Source of the DNA: DATFJT01 sp965230755
GTDB lineage: Bacteria > Bacteroidota > Bacteroidia > Chitinophagales > Saprospiraceae
Direction: 5' to 3'
Assembly: GCA_965230755.1 (NCBI GenBank)
Contig: CBDDLT010000023.1
Coordinates: 124,001 to 188,000 of the forward strand
Length of the DNA stretch: 64,000 nucleotides
The translations under genes were made by a program, and so were the position numbers. The notes beneath the pieces were generated by a model. That model was not told the DNA's origin. It searched no databases and worked only from the letters and a program-made list of their open reading frames with translations. Below are positions 27,118 through 37,185 of the stretch, piece by piece. Each line of letters opens with the position of its first letter. Within the stretch, counting starts at the first letter, position 1.

Positions 27118-28237
27118 TCTTATAAGCTACTGGCATAATCAGATTTAGAATACTCTTGTCTTCTCCAGTTACATCGGGGTAAATAAGGCAAGCAGTTCGC
27201 TCTGAAGTAAAGTCAAAACGCAATTTCTCAACGTCGTGCGATTGTAACATTTCTACCAAGAAAATAGAGTTAAATGATATTTTGAGCTTTTCATCAGAAG
27301 AATACTCACAGTTCAAAGTCTCAACGGCCTCACTATTGAAGTCAAGATCCTTTGTAAATACACTCAGCTGGTTTTCTTCGATATCAAAATATACTTGATT
27401 GGTCGTCTTATTCGCAAAATTTGAGGTTCTCTTCAAAGAGCTCAAGAGATCCAGACGATCTATGGTCATTGAAGAAGCCACCTTTTGCGGAATAACAACG
27501 CTGTAGTTAGGATACTTCTCCTTGATAATTCTAGAGACAAACTGAATGTCATCCAAGATGAAATAGGCCGAGGTAGTATCGAAAATAAAATTGCATTTTT
27601 CACTATTGGAAAGTAGCCCTTTGAGCGTTCTCACTGCTTTTTTAGGAACGATGGCACTTTCCGATCCTGCAGATTCTATCCTGTCGATGTGATACTTGAC
27701 CAATTTATGGGCGTCTGTAGCAACAATTCGAAAATCATTTTCACTCAGATCAAAATACAAACCACTCATCGAAAGTCTCATTTCGTCCGACGATGTGGCG
27801 AAAAGGGTCTTATCGATAGCATCTTGTAGAATTTCTGAGTCAACAGAATTCATGGCTGTATCGACAATTTGTGGAACATCTGGAAAATCCTCTGCGGGTT
27901 CCGTCGGAATTTTATAATTACCATGCGTAGAATGCAAACTAATTGTGCCCTCGTTCGATTCCAAAACTTCGAATTCCAACGGCTGCTCTGGCATATCCCG
28001 CAAGGTGTCGATCAAAATATTGGCCTTAACGGCAAGTGATCCCTCCTCCGCAATTTCGACATCTGTTGTTGAGGTTACAATAGTTACATCTAGCGTAGAG
28101 GCGATAATCTTAAGTTTTCCATCCTGCAATTCGAATAGAAAGTTCTCCAGAATGGCCACTACAGGATTTTTAGTAATCGCTCCATAAGCGATCGAAAGAT
28201 GGTGATATAACTCCGTTGAGGAAATAACAAACTTCAT
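27113..28237 (-). CDS. dnaN: DNA polymerase III beta subunit (sliding clamp)
   Basis: 374 residues, the usual length for DnaN, with three repeated clamp domains. Recognisable blocks are MKFVISSTELYHHLSIAYGA at the start, LSMSGLYFDLSENDFRIVATDAHKL in the second domain, and the C-terminal IYPDVTGEDKSILNLIMPVAYKN, which matches the conserved clamp end (normally MPMRL-type, here LIMPV). The clamp tethers the replicase to DNA. The stop codon lies inside the heptamer repeat. There is no dnaA neighbour here. Confidence 0.95.
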   Translation of the reverse strand: MKFVISSTELYHHLSIAYGAITKNPVVAILENFLFELQDGKLKIIASTLDVTIVTSTTDVEIAEEGSLAVKANILIDTLRDMPEQPLEFEVLESNEGTISLHSTHGNYKIPTEPAEDFPDVPQIVDTAMNSVDSEILQDAIDKTLFATSSDEMRLSMSGLYFDLSENDFRIVATDAHKLVKYHIDRIESAGSESAIVPKKAVRTLKGLLSNSEKCNFIFDTTSAYFILDDIQFVSRIIKEKYPNYSVVIPQKVASSMTIDRLDLLSSLKRTSNFANKTTNQVYFDIEENQLSVFTKDLDFNSEAVETLNCEYSSDEKLKISFNSIFLVEMLQSHDVEKLRFDFTSERTACLIYPDVTGEDKSILNLIMPVAYKN

Positions 28238-28787
28238 TGTTCAAAATTTTATAATTCGAGGGAATCTTGTCAATTCAATCATCAAAGATACTTAAATTAA
28301 GAAGTAATACCATTTACAATATAGAATGGCGCATAAGATTATTTAGAGATTCATTTCAGTTTAAGGCGGAAAACATAGATGTAGCCTTAGCTACAGGGGG
28401 GCTTTTCAACGCAGAAATGGAATAAATCTCTTTTAAGATTAGCGTCATTTTATGTGGTAAATGGTGTAAAACCGATGAGATTCTAAAAAGTCGCATAGGA
28501 AAGTTCATTTGAGGGTGTTTTTGATGGTCATTATGTGCAAAAATTTAACTGTGTTACAAATTATGGGGGCATAAAGTAGAATCAATTAGTAAAATAGGAA
28601 AGCAAATAAAAATAAGCGTATATTTGGTTCAAGGTATTGTAATCCATGTTTTTGTCAGGATTTAGTTAAAGCCTATTAACAGGGTACAACACTTATATAT
28701 TCTTAAAAGATTTCCCCGATAAAATAAACGGATTACATCAATAGTATTATTGTTATCACTTAGGGCAAAGTAAAGGAAGAGCATCGA
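28238..28787. other. 550-bp non-coding region upstream of dnaN and mreB
   Basis: This divergent region between dnaN (-) and mreB (+) holds palindromic element copy B (28308-28468). The remaining ~320 bp (28469-28787) is AT-rich with no gene; promoters for both genes must lie here, but I see no unambiguous TTTG/TAnnTTTG pair at good spacing. Confidence 0.6.
28308..28468 (+). repeat. Palindromic MITE-like repeat element, copy B
   Basis: 161-bp copy of the element at 3149-3307, in the opposite orientation. The ends start TACCATTTACAAT and finish with the imperfect inverse TAAATGGTGTA. Shared blocks include GCGCATAAGATTAT, AAGGCG, CAACGCAG and TCTTTTAAGATTAGCGTCATT. The central hairpin is TGTAGC, 4-nt loop, GCTACA (28380-28395), which differs from copy A by two base-pair-preserving changes. 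It has no coding capacity. Confidence 0.75.
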
Positions 28788-29819
28788 ATGAGATTATTCA
28801 GTTTTTTTAGGCAAGAACTTGCTATAGATTTAGGAACCGCCAATACACTAATTATACAAGACGGGGAGGTTATCGTTGACGAGCCATCCATCGTCGCCAT
28901 CAATAAGGAAACAGGTGATGTAGTCGCTGTTGGAATGAAGGCCATGCAGATGTACGAAAAGACAAATGATCGTATCATCACAACAAGGCCGCTCAAAGAT
29001 GGTGTAATTGCAGACTTTCAGGCTGCGGAAAAGATGATCGAGGGATTGATTAAGCTTGCAGTAGAGAAGAAAAGATTTTTTAGTCATCTTAAAATGGTAA
29101 TCTGCATCCCTTCAGGTATTACAGAAGTTGAAAAAAGAGCTGTTTTTGATTCCGCCGATCACGTTGATTCGAAAGAGACCTATCTGATCTATGAGCCAAT
29201 GGCTGCCGCTTTGGGAATAGGATTAAATGTGGAAGAACCAGTTGGTAATATGATCATAGATATAGGAGGGGGAACAACAGAAATAGCAGTAATTGCTCTA
29301 TCCGGAATTGTGGCGGATCAGTCTATCCGAATCGCCGGTGATGACCTGACCAGTGACATCATCAATTATATGAAGCACGAACATAATTTATTGATAGGTG
29401 AGAGAACGGCGGAGCAAATAAAAATCAATGTTGGAAGCGCAATTGTAGATTTGGAAAACCCTCCGGAGCCCTACTTTGTGAATGGTCGGGATCTTATGTC
29501 GGGCTTACCGAGACAGAAATCAATCACCCATGAGGAGGTGGCCAGATCAATAGACAAAACGATCATAAAGATTGAAGAAGCAATATTAAAGGCTTTGGAA
29601 ATTACGCCTCCGGAACTATCTTCTGACATATACCAAAGAGGTATTTATTTGACAGGAGGAGGTGCATTATTGCGAGGTTTGGATAAGAGATTGTCAGAGA
29701 AAACAAAATTGGTTGTTAGGATTGCTGAAGATCCACTTAGGGCAGTGGTGCGAGGAACGAGTATTGCCTTGGAAAATACGGACAGCTTCAGCTTCCTTAT
29801 AGATCGAAAGAGCCTTTAA
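28788..29819 (+). CDS. mreB: Rod-shape-determining actin homologue MreB
   Basis: 343 residues, the normal MreB length. The phosphate-1 loop (AIDLGTANTLI), the connect/phosphate-2 segment (MIIDIGGGTTEIAVIALSGI) and the adenosine motif (LTGGGALLRGLDKRL) are intact. MreB polymerises on the inner face of the membrane and directs the elongasome. It opens the four-gene operon with mreC, mreD and mrdA. Confidence 0.97.
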   Translation: MRLFSFFRQELAIDLGTANTLIIQDGEVIVDEPSIVAINKETGDVVAVGMKAMQMYEKTNDRIITTRPLKDGVIADFQAAEKMIEGLIKLAVEKKRFFSHLKMVICIPSGITEVEKRAVFDSADHVDSKETYLIYEPMAAALGIGLNVEEPVGNMIIDIGGGTTEIAVIALSGIVADQSIRIAGDDLTSDIINYMKHEHNLLIGERTAEQIKINVGSAIVDLENPPEPYFVNGRDLMSGLPRQKSITHEEVARSIDKTIIKIEEAILKALEITPPELSSDIYQRGIYLTGGGALLRGLDKRLSEKTKLVVRIAEDPLRAVVRGTSIALENTDSFSFLIDRKSL

Positions 29820-29864
29820 ATAGACTTTTCGTCGATACAAGCCAAGCTATAGATAAGATGATCA

Positions 29865-30686
29865 ATGGCCTACAATGATTACAAAAAGAAGATTGTTCAA
29901 TCGAGGTGGCACCTTGTTTATTTTTGCTTTATAGAATTAATTTGCCTTATTCTCGTCGTTTCTAGTAACAAGAATCAAAGAATCATTTTCGACAATTCTC
30001 TGGGAATATTTAAAAATCGGGTCAACCAGAGATTTTCGAATTTAACCAATTACATGAATCTTGAAAATGTCGTGGACAGCTTGGTTGAGGAAAATGCCAG
30101 ACTTATTCAGGAGATGAACAATAAGAAGTTTGGTTCAGGGTTCGATGACCAATCCGGAATTACGGATTATTATGACTTGATTCCTACAAAAGTAATTTCG
30201 AGGACGACTGGGAGAAGAAAAAACTATCTCGTAGTTGATAAAGGCAATTCTGGTGGAGTAGAAGAGGGATCAGCAGTTATTTCGAACAAAGGAATTGTTG
30301 GCACTGTTACAAGCACTACCGATAACTTTTCTAGAGTGATGACCCTTTGCCATTCGGACAGCAAAGTCAGCGTGAGAATTGGCTCCAAGAATCAGTTTGG
30401 AGTCATGACATGGAAGCCATGGACAAAAAATACTTTTCTAGTTCAGGATTTTCCTAAATACTGGGAAGTAACCAAAGGAGATACCGTATTTACCAGTGGG
30501 TATTCTACCCTTTTTCCGACCGATATTGCAATAGGAAGGGTAAGTTCTATGGACCAAGCAAAAAGCACTAATAATCGGCTAATAGAATTAGAGCTATTTA
30601 TCGATATCGATGGTGAAAACAATCTTTACGTACTAAAGAATAATTACAGGGCTCAATTGGACACATTGTTACGGTATGAAGAATAG
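29865..30686 (+). CDS. mreC: Rod-shape-determining protein MreC
   Basis: 273 residues: a short cytoplasmic start, one membrane helix (LVYFCFIELICLILVVS), a coiled-coil-like stretch (~40-85) and the periplasmic beta domain with IPTKVISRTTGRRKNYLVVD, SAVISNKGIVGTVT and KGDTVFTSGYSTLFPTDIAI. MreC links MreB to the PBP2/RodA synthase. The gene overlaps mreD by 11 bp, indicating coupled translation. Confidence 0.93.
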   Translation: MAYNDYKKKIVQSRWHLVYFCFIELICLILVVSSNKNQRIIFDNSLGIFKNRVNQRFSNLTNYMNLENVVDSLVEENARLIQEMNNKKFGSGFDDQSGITDYYDLIPTKVISRTTGRRKNYLVVDKGNSGGVEEGSAVISNKGIVGTVTSTTDNFSRVMTLCHSDSKVSVRIGSKNQFGVMTWKPWTKNTFLVQDFPKYWEVTKGDTVFTSGYSTLFPTDIAIGRVSSMDQAKSTNNRLIELELFIDIDGENNLYVLKNNYRAQLDTLLRYEE

Positions 30687-31188
30687 TAGTTATTTTATTG
30701 TTTTAACCATTGCCTTGATTTTTCTTCAGATCTTTTTGTTCAATCAGGTTGATCTTACTATTTCACCTGAATACGCCCCTTATCTGTTAGTTTATCCTTT
30801 GATTTACATCATTTTACCGATGGGGATCAACAGGTATTTGCTAATCGGATTGGCTTTTTTTCTGGGTTTATTCATGGATATATTTTTTGATAGTCCGGGA
30901 GTGCATGCGGGAGCTTCAGCTGCTGGAGCGTATTTCAAAGGGGGTATTCTAAGTCTATTGTTACCACAGGGTAATGCAGAGCAAAATGCAGCCATAAGTT
31001 TAAAAAAACACAATATATACTGGTTAGCCAGGTATAATGGTCTGGTCTTATTGGTGCATTGTATATTTCTGTTCAGCTTAGAAATATTTACTTTTTATTT
31101 CTTAGACTTTATCTTAGTGAAGACATTGTTGACAACGATTTTGTCGTTGTTGATGATTATCGTAATCCAGCTTCTGTATAAAATATGA
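30676..31188 (+). CDS. mreD: Rod-shape-determining protein MreD
   Basis: 170 residues, very hydrophobic, with five or six predicted membrane helices (for example YFIVLTIALIFLQIFLFNQV, LLIGLAFFLGLFMDIFFDSP, LLTTILSLLMIIVIQLLYKI). The AYFKGG loop and the Asp-containing FMDIFFDSPGVHAGAS segment match MreD. It overlaps both mreC (11 bp) and mrdA (4 bp). Confidence 0.9.
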   Translation: MKNSSYFIVLTIALIFLQIFLFNQVDLTISPEYAPYLLVYPLIYIILPMGINRYLLIGLAFFLGLFMDIFFDSPGVHAGASAAGAYFKGGILSLLLPQGNAEQNAAISLKKHNIYWLARYNGLVLLVHCIFLFSLEIFTFYFLDFILVKTLLTTILSLLMIIVIQLLYKI

Positions 31189-32999
31189 CTATGGATGGGT
31201 GGCAAAAGAAAAGAGCAAATACTATTCGATGGGTAATAGTTATTGGTGCTTTGGTCATTGCCGTACAACTGTTTTCCATTCAAGTAATGAACAATGATTA
31301 CAACAATCAACTGGAGGACAGTACGGTGTCTAGAAAAATAACCGAACCCGACCGTGGTTTAATCTTTGATAGAAACGGAAAGCTATTGGTTGAAAACCAG
31401 TCCAACTATCAGTTGTATGTGAATTATAGCAAGGTGAATCCGAATATGAACAATTCTGAAATGTGTCATATTTTACAGATTTCACCGGAAGAATTTAGTG
31501 AAAGGTTGGAGAAGGACTGGAATTCTATCCATTATTCCAAAAACAAACCTTGTGTCTTTTATTCGAACTTAACCAGAGCCCAATACAATGCACTTCAAGA
31601 GCATCTCCACAAATATCCGGGATTCGAATTCAGAGAAAAACAGCATAGGGTGTTTTCTGTAGATCATGCTGCGAATATCCTAGGGTACTTGAATGAAGTG
31701 GACCTGGATCAAATGACCGAAGATGAATTTTATGACCTGGGTGATTACATAGGAAATACAGGAGTAGAAGCCTCTTATGAAAAACAATTGAGAGGAGAAA
31801 AGGGCCATCGATATGTTGTCAAGAACAAGTACGGCAAGGAACTTATGCCTTTTAAAGAGGGCATTATGGACGTATCGGCACGAAGAGGACAAGATCTTCA
31901 TCTCAGCATCGATATAGAATTGCAGGCTTTTGCTGAAGATTTGCTAGAAGGAAGGAAAGGGAGTATTGTGGCTATTGATCCCAAAACCGGTGAGATTTTG
32001 TGCATGGCCAACGGACCGAGCTTTGACCCTAATTTACTGGTTGTGGATCAGAAAAGAGCTGGACGATATAAAGAACTGTTGAATGATCCCTCAAAGCCAC
32101 TTTTTGATCGGTCTGCATTGGCAAAATATCCTCCAGGCTCAATATTTAAAACCTTTGTTGCTTTAACGGCACTTGAACTAGGGGTCACAGAAGAGCGTCG
32201 ATATATACCTTGTAGTGGTATGTATTATTACAATGGGGTCCCGTTCAAATGCCATCTGCATCCGAAGACTTATGATATTCAAACTGCCTTGGCCCATTCC
32301 TGTAATACGTATTTTCGGGTTTTAGTTCGAGATATTATTGATATTGTTGACTTCTATCAACCCAAGCTGGGACTCGATACTTTAAGGAATTTTGCGCATC
32401 AATTTGCCATTGGGAAAAAGACAGGGATCGACTTAATTGCAGAGTCTGCAGGTAATGTTCCTACGGGGGAGTATTATGATCGACTTTATCCCAGGGATCA
32501 GGGAGGATGGAAATCTCCAACTGTGATGTCCATCGGTATAGGTCAAGGGGAAATAGAAATGTCCAATGTACAAATGGCGAATTTGGCAGCAATTTTAGCG
32601 AATCAAGGAAGCTATTTTACCCCTCACTTAAATCGAAAACTGACGGTAGAAAAACATACTGTGAATATTGATAAAGAACATTTTCGGATCATCACAGAAG
32701 GAATGATCGATGTGATCAAGTATGGAACTGGAACCTTGGCTTATATACCTGATGTAGAATACTGTGGAAAGACTGGAACCTCACAGAATCCTCATGGAGA
32801 TGACCATTCCGTATTCTTTGGCTATGCGCCTGTATCGAAACCAGAAATAGCAGTGTCTGTTATCATCGAAAATGCGGGAGCGGGATCAGCTATTGCTGCA
32901 CCAATATCGGGCTTGGTAGTTGAACATTATTTAAAAGACAGCATATCTTTGGATAGACAATACCTTGTAGATTACATCAAAAAATCAGTAAAACGTTAG
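31185..32999 (+). CDS. mrdA: Penicillin-binding protein 2 (elongasome transpeptidase)
   Basis: 604 residues. One N-terminal membrane helix (WVIVIGALVIAVQLFSIQVM) precedes the pedestal domain (REPDRG-type start: TEPDRGLIFDRNGKLL). The transpeptidase has PPGSIFKTF (S-x-x-K nucleophile), HSCNTYF (S-x-N) and CGKTGTSQNP (K-T-G). It crosslinks peptidoglycan during elongation. The overlap with mreD and the gene order mreBCD-mrdA are standard; rodA does not follow. Confidence 0.95.
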   Translation: MTMDGWQKKRANTIRWVIVIGALVIAVQLFSIQVMNNDYNNQLEDSTVSRKITEPDRGLIFDRNGKLLVENQSNYQLYVNYSKVNPNMNNSEMCHILQISPEEFSERLEKDWNSIHYSKNKPCVFYSNLTRAQYNALQEHLHKYPGFEFREKQHRVFSVDHAANILGYLNEVDLDQMTEDEFYDLGDYIGNTGVEASYEKQLRGEKGHRYVVKNKYGKELMPFKEGIMDVSARRGQDLHLSIDIELQAFAEDLLEGRKGSIVAIDPKTGEILCMANGPSFDPNLLVVDQKRAGRYKELLNDPSKPLFDRSALAKYPPGSIFKTFVALTALELGVTEERRYIPCSGMYYYNGVPFKCHLHPKTYDIQTALAHSCNTYFRVLVRDIIDIVDFYQPKLGLDTLRNFAHQFAIGKKTGIDLIAESAGNVPTGEYYDRLYPRDQGGWKSPTVMSIGIGQGEIEMSNVQMANLAAILANQGSYFTPHLNRKLTVEKHTVNIDKEHFRIITEGMIDVIKYGTGTLAYIPDVEYCGKTGTSQNPHGDDHSVFFGYAPVSKPEIAVSVIIENAGAGSAIAAPISGLVVEHYLKDSISLDRQYLVDYIKKSVKR

Positions 33000-33077
33000 A
33001 CATGAAAACCATTGCGATTAAGGTAGTGGTCTAATTCGAACATTTTTAAAAACCGAATTAAAAATCTGGACAAACAA

Positions 33078-33109
33078 TTTGTTTTTATGGATGAATTTTC
33101 GTATTTTTA
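33078..33109 (+). promoter_or_regulatory. Candidate Bacteroidota-type promoter upstream of the M43 protease pair
   Basis: TTTG (33078-33081) and TATTTTTA (33102-33109) are separated by 20 nt, close to the Bacteroidota -33/-7 consensus (TTTG, ~19 nt, TAnnTTTG) with one mismatch. It would leave a 5' leader of ~150 nt before the ATG at 33266. Confidence 0.4.
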
Positions 33110-33265
33110 GTCATCTTTAAACACTCAACAAAAACACTGCTTAGAACACACAATTTTTCGTAACACGTAGACTTTTGTTTCAGGACCCAAGAGTTCGATC
33201 TCTATAGTAGTCCGATTAAAGACCATTTATAAAATTGATTATTAAATTTTATTAAACATATCATT

Positions 33266-36200
33266 ATGAAACTTATCAAACCACGGTCCGCACACCTTAA
33301 GGCGAACACATTTTTCTTTTTACATCTAAGCACATTTCTTTTTTTCTTTTTGGTTTTTTCAGTTCCATGGGGGCTGGCGCAACAGCAGGAACCTTGTGGG
33401 TTTGACGAGATAGTTAAGGAAGCTGAAATGAGCGACTACAACTATATTGAAGAAGCGGAAAAACAAATGAAAAAGGCCCGTGAATCGGGAGTTTCGCGCA
33501 GAAAAATGCAGTATTCAATTCCTGTAGTAGTGCATGTTTTGCATTTGGGAGATGGTCATCCTTCAAAGATTTCTGAAGCGCAGGTTCAATCGGCCATTGA
33601 CAATTTGAACGATAGATTTTCAGGAGCGGTAAGCTCCAACGGTCTGGATATGGAAATTGACTTTTGTTGGGCCCAAAGAGATCATGAAGGAAATCCTATT
33701 ACAGGGCTTCCTATCAATTATGTTAATGCATTTGATTTCGAACATAATGGAGCCTATTACAGAGACGTGGGAATGACTAGAGGAAATGGTGGAAACGAAG
33801 TTGAACTTAAAGCTCTTAGTATTTGGCCTAGTTGTGATTATTACAATATTTGGATAGTGACCGAAATTAATGATAATGACGGGGGGCCTCTTAAGGGATT
33901 TGCTTACCCACCTCTATCCTCTCCAGACGTTGATGGATCGGTAGTTATATATCATGCTTTTGGTTTTGATACTGGAGATTTGAGGTCTTACACTGATCAA
34001 AATTCTGTAATCACTCATGAAACAGGTCATTACCTTAATTTGTATCACACTTTTCGCGGCGACAACGGCGGCACCATATGTCCTCCTATCGAAACACCAG
34101 CTAATTGCATGGATATTAATGATAAAATCTGCGATACTGATGCCCATATCAGATCTAACTCTGATTGTAATCCAACTGGGACAAATGCTTGTAATAATGG
34201 AACTTCTAATTCAAACTTTGTTCACAATTACATGGACTATTCATCTGATGATTGCAAGTCGGAATTCACAATGAAACAAAAAGATCGGATGCGAGATGCA
34301 TTGGCTGGACCAAGAAGTTGTTTGGTACAAGGAAGTCTTGGTTGTAGTCCGGCGTGTATTGATGTTGTCGCAGCATTTGATAATCCTGGAATGGGGAGCG
34401 GGTTATTTAATGTTCCTGTTACTTTTACTAATCAATCCAATGGAGCAAATTCGTATGTATGGTACATTAATGATAATTACATTACAATGGATATGCACCT
34501 AACTCATACATTTTCTGCTCCTGGTAATTATACGGTATGCTTGCAGGCAATCGGGTTGGAGGGGGATGGAACATCATGCACGGATGAGGTATGTTACAAT
34601 TTTGAGGCATTACCAGATCAAGCAGAATTTGGTTGTGGTGATGTAGAATTGGCTCCTTGTGAATTGATTCTTGATGGAGATTTTACAAGAGGACCTTCAT
34701 TTTATTACAGTTTCGGGAATGACCCTGAACTAGGTATTCTTTGTAATTGGTTCAATAGAATTGGAAGTCCGGCATATTGTCCAGCGTCTCCCGGGGCACT
34801 GTTGATGGTTACGGATTTGCAGCCCAATAGTAGTTTTACGGAATCTTTTGGTACTATTAACGAAGTGAATTTTGTCGATGGAGAAAATTATACCATAAGC
34901 TTAGATTATGCCGTATTTAGACCTGACAATAATGACCCCATTAATTTTGCAGGATTTCAAATTGGGTTATCACAAACGCGTTTGGAAGGAACGAGTAATA
35001 CTGAACCTAATGAGTTAAAATTAGAAAACATTAACTCTATATTCGAAAATAACACTATCGACATGTGCAACTTTGCCACTACTTCTTGGGAGTCAGATGA
35101 ATTTACTTTTGACGAATCTACTATGGGTCGCTATTTATATATCGAGCCAATTATACCTTCTGCAGATGGTAATTATTTTTTAAAGATCACCAATATCCAT
35201 ATCAATCATTGCGACTGCCTTCCGGAACCGGATTTCACTTTTCCTCCTCCTAATGGTTGTGTTTATACTTTCAATGGAACCAATACTGGAGATCTTGGGA
35301 CGTACACCTGGAACTTTGGTTATGCTGATCAAACAGCTGAAGGACCAAATGTTACCCATGAATTTATGCAGGATGGCCCCTTCACTGTCTGTTTGACGAT
35401 TACCTGTCCGGATGCTGAAGATGGTTCTGCTACGATATGTAAAGAAGTTACGGTAACGGGATGCGATAACTGTACAGATATGGGACAAGTAGAAGTCATT
35501 CTTTGTGAAGAACCAGATGGCAGTGCTTATTTAGGAGAAGTTGCTTTTCAAGTTCCTGCTGGAACAGCACCTTGCGATATAGATCCTGTAGTATGGTCAG
35601 ATGATGTCAATGTGTGGATAGAGAATTGGAATATTGTTCCGATTGATGCCAACAATAGTCAGTTTGCAGCCTCTATTTATGTTGCACCACCGGATGGATT
35701 TGCTTTTCCAGCGGATGTATATTTTGAATTTTGTGATGAAAATGGTGATCGAATATGTTATACAGGAGTAATTAATAGTACAGATTGTGAAATATGCAAT
35801 GATCCTATAACGGATGACGCAGTTTGTAATGATCAGCTTAGCACTTTCGGGATGTATGTTCACGAGGGGAGTATTGATTTACTTCTGCCTACTGGATTCG
35901 CTTATTTAGATGATGCCTCGAATCATCAAGGATATTCTGGAAGCATAATTCCTTCTAATGATGGAACAACTTGGGTGCTGGATTATACTGTAGTAACACC
36001 TGATGCTAATTCAGGTATTGCAGAAGTAATTATTCAGTTCTTAAATAATAGTCAACAAATAGAATGTGTTCGAGTAATCATTAATCTACCAGAGTGGTGC
36101 GGGGATCTTTGCGAAAATTCAGGAGTAAATTGTGATGTTTGTCATGATGAAGAATTATTAGATATGCATTGTTCATTGGGAGCTTTGCCCGGCACTTTTT

Positions 36201-37135
36201 CTTTTGCTAGAGGTATGCAGATTGATTTCCCATCAAATTATGCTTTTTGTGGGTTTCAATCTACGGATCCAAACTTAGTGGTATCAGCCTCATATCAATC
36301 TGGAACCAATCCTCCTTATTGGTCTATTCGTTTTGACTTGATTACTTCGATTGATGGGCCTAGAGTAGTTGAAACAATAATCTGTTTTTCCAATCCTTCA
36401 GGACAGACTGAGTGCATACCAATTCTTTTAAATATTCCGTCGGACCCAAGATGTGGTTATGATGGATGTATAGCTTGGGCTCCCAAATGTGCTGATTTAG
36501 AAGGCTCCTCGGGAAATGATATTTTATTTTCTTTTAACATGACAAATTTACGAATAGGTTATGACGCCACATTTAACATTGATAATATTGCTTTATGCCC
36601 CTTTAATCAGGTGGATGCAATTATTGAAGGAGGAGGTACTGTTACCATAAATAGTCTTTCAACTAATTATATTGATAATACGCCTTTTTATAGAGAATGG
36701 TTTATTACTTTTAACATTGATATAAGGATGCCCAGTGGATTTGATCCTAATTATAATCATATATTAACAATATTTTTGTGTGATCAAAATGGAAATGAAA
36801 TTTGTCTTGAATTTCCATTAGATCTCAGTTGTGGAAATATTCAAGGTGGTTCATCTTCCGGTTGGAATAATTCAATTAGATTTGATGATATATTTAAAAT
36901 CTATCCTAATCCTATGACAGATCAATTGAAAGTTGTTATAGAGGACTTCGATTATGAAGCTCAGTATCTTATAGAATTATATGATCTTAGTGGAAAACAA
37001 GTTAAGACTCTTGAACAAATTGAATCCTCATTTGGCCATTATGAAATACATTTCTTAAATGATGGATTGTATTTAATTAAATTGCTGAAAAATGGAGAAC
37101 CGATTGCATATGATAAGATTTTTGTAAAAAAATAA
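33266..37135 (+). CDS. Secreted M43 (pappalysin-like) metalloprotease with PKD-type modules and T9SS sorting domain
   Basis: 1289 residues with a long signal region (hydrophobic ~20-40, ending WGLAQQ). The catalytic domain has the metzincin zinc motif HETGHYLNLYH (His251, Glu252, His255, His261) and a Met-turn in NYMDY (Met323), which places it in family M43. PKD-like domains follow (~370-450 and ~655-730, with YTWNFGY and VTHEFMQDGPFTVCLTI), then several Cys-containing beta modules. The end (IYPNPMTDQLKVVIEDF onward) is a T9SS type A sorting domain. It is predicted to be exported and to cleave proteins outside the cell. It is followed 50 bp later by a related gene. Confidence 0.9.
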   Translation: MKLIKPRSAHLKANTFFFLHLSTFLFFFLVFSVPWGLAQQQEPCGFDEIVKEAEMSDYNYIEEAEKQMKKARESGVSRRKMQYSIPVVVHVLHLGDGHPSKISEAQVQSAIDNLNDRFSGAVSSNGLDMEIDFCWAQRDHEGNPITGLPINYVNAFDFEHNGAYYRDVGMTRGNGGNEVELKALSIWPSCDYYNIWIVTEINDNDGGPLKGFAYPPLSSPDVDGSVVIYHAFGFDTGDLRSYTDQNSVITHETGHYLNLYHTFRGDNGGTICPPIETPANCMDINDKICDTDAHIRSNSDCNPTGTNACNNGTSNSNFVHNYMDYSSDDCKSEFTMKQKDRMRDALAGPRSCLVQGSLGCSPACIDVVAAFDNPGMGSGLFNVPVTFTNQSNGANSYVWYINDNYITMDMHLTHTFSAPGNYTVCLQAIGLEGDGTSCTDEVCYNFEALPDQAEFGCGDVELAPCELILDGDFTRGPSFYYSFGNDPELGILCNWFNRIGSPAYCPASPGALLMVTDLQPNSSFTESFGTINEVNFVDGENYTISLDYAVFRPDNNDPINFAGFQIGLSQTRLEGTSNTEPNELKLENINSIFENNTIDMCNFATTSWESDEFTFDESTMGRYLYIEPIIPSADGNYFLKITNIHINHCDCLPEPDFTFPPPNGCVYTFNGTNTGDLGTYTWNFGYADQTAEGPNVTHEFMQDGPFTVCLTITCPDAEDGSATICKEVTVTGCDNCTDMGQVEVILCEEPDGSAYLGEVAFQVPAGTAPCDIDPVVWSDDVNVWIENWNIVPIDANNSQFAASIYVAPPDGFAFPADVYFEFCDENGDRICYTGVINSTDCEICNDPITDDAVCNDQLSTFGMYVHEGSIDLLLPTGFAYLDDASNHQGYSGSIIPSNDGTTWVLDYTVVTPDANSGIAEVIIQFLNNSQQIECVRVIINLPEWCGDLCENSGVNCDVCHDEELLDMHCSLGALPGTFSFARGMQIDFPSNYAFCGFQSTDPNLVVSASYQSGTNPPYWSIRFDLITSIDGPRVVETIICFSNPSGQTECIPILLNIPSDPRCGYDGCIAWAPKCADLEGSSGNDILFSFNMTNLRIGYDATFNIDNIALCPFNQVDAIIEGGGTVTINSLSTNYIDNTPFYREWFITFNIDIRMPSGFDPNYNHILTIFLCDQNGNEICLEFPLDLSCGNIQGGSSSGWNNSIRFDDIFKIYPNPMTDQLKVVIEDFDYEAQYLIELYDLSGKQVKTLEQIESSFGHYEIHFLNDGLYLIKLLKNGEPIAYDKIFVKK

Positions 37136-37185
37136 TCAAATTTTAATTACTCGGCAGGGTCTTTGCACTCGGTCGAGTAGTTTTA

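Noticed and set aside
33185..33220. A GAGTTCGATCTC stretch resembling a tRNA T-arm
   Set aside because: No acceptor stem, anticodon arm or D-arm can be drawn around it.
37148..37184. Hairpin TACTCG/CGAGTA followed by GTTTT between the two protease genes
   Set aside because: The stem is only 6 bp with a 20-nt loop and a short T-run, just before the next start codon. Too weak to call a terminator, and co-transcription seems equally likely.
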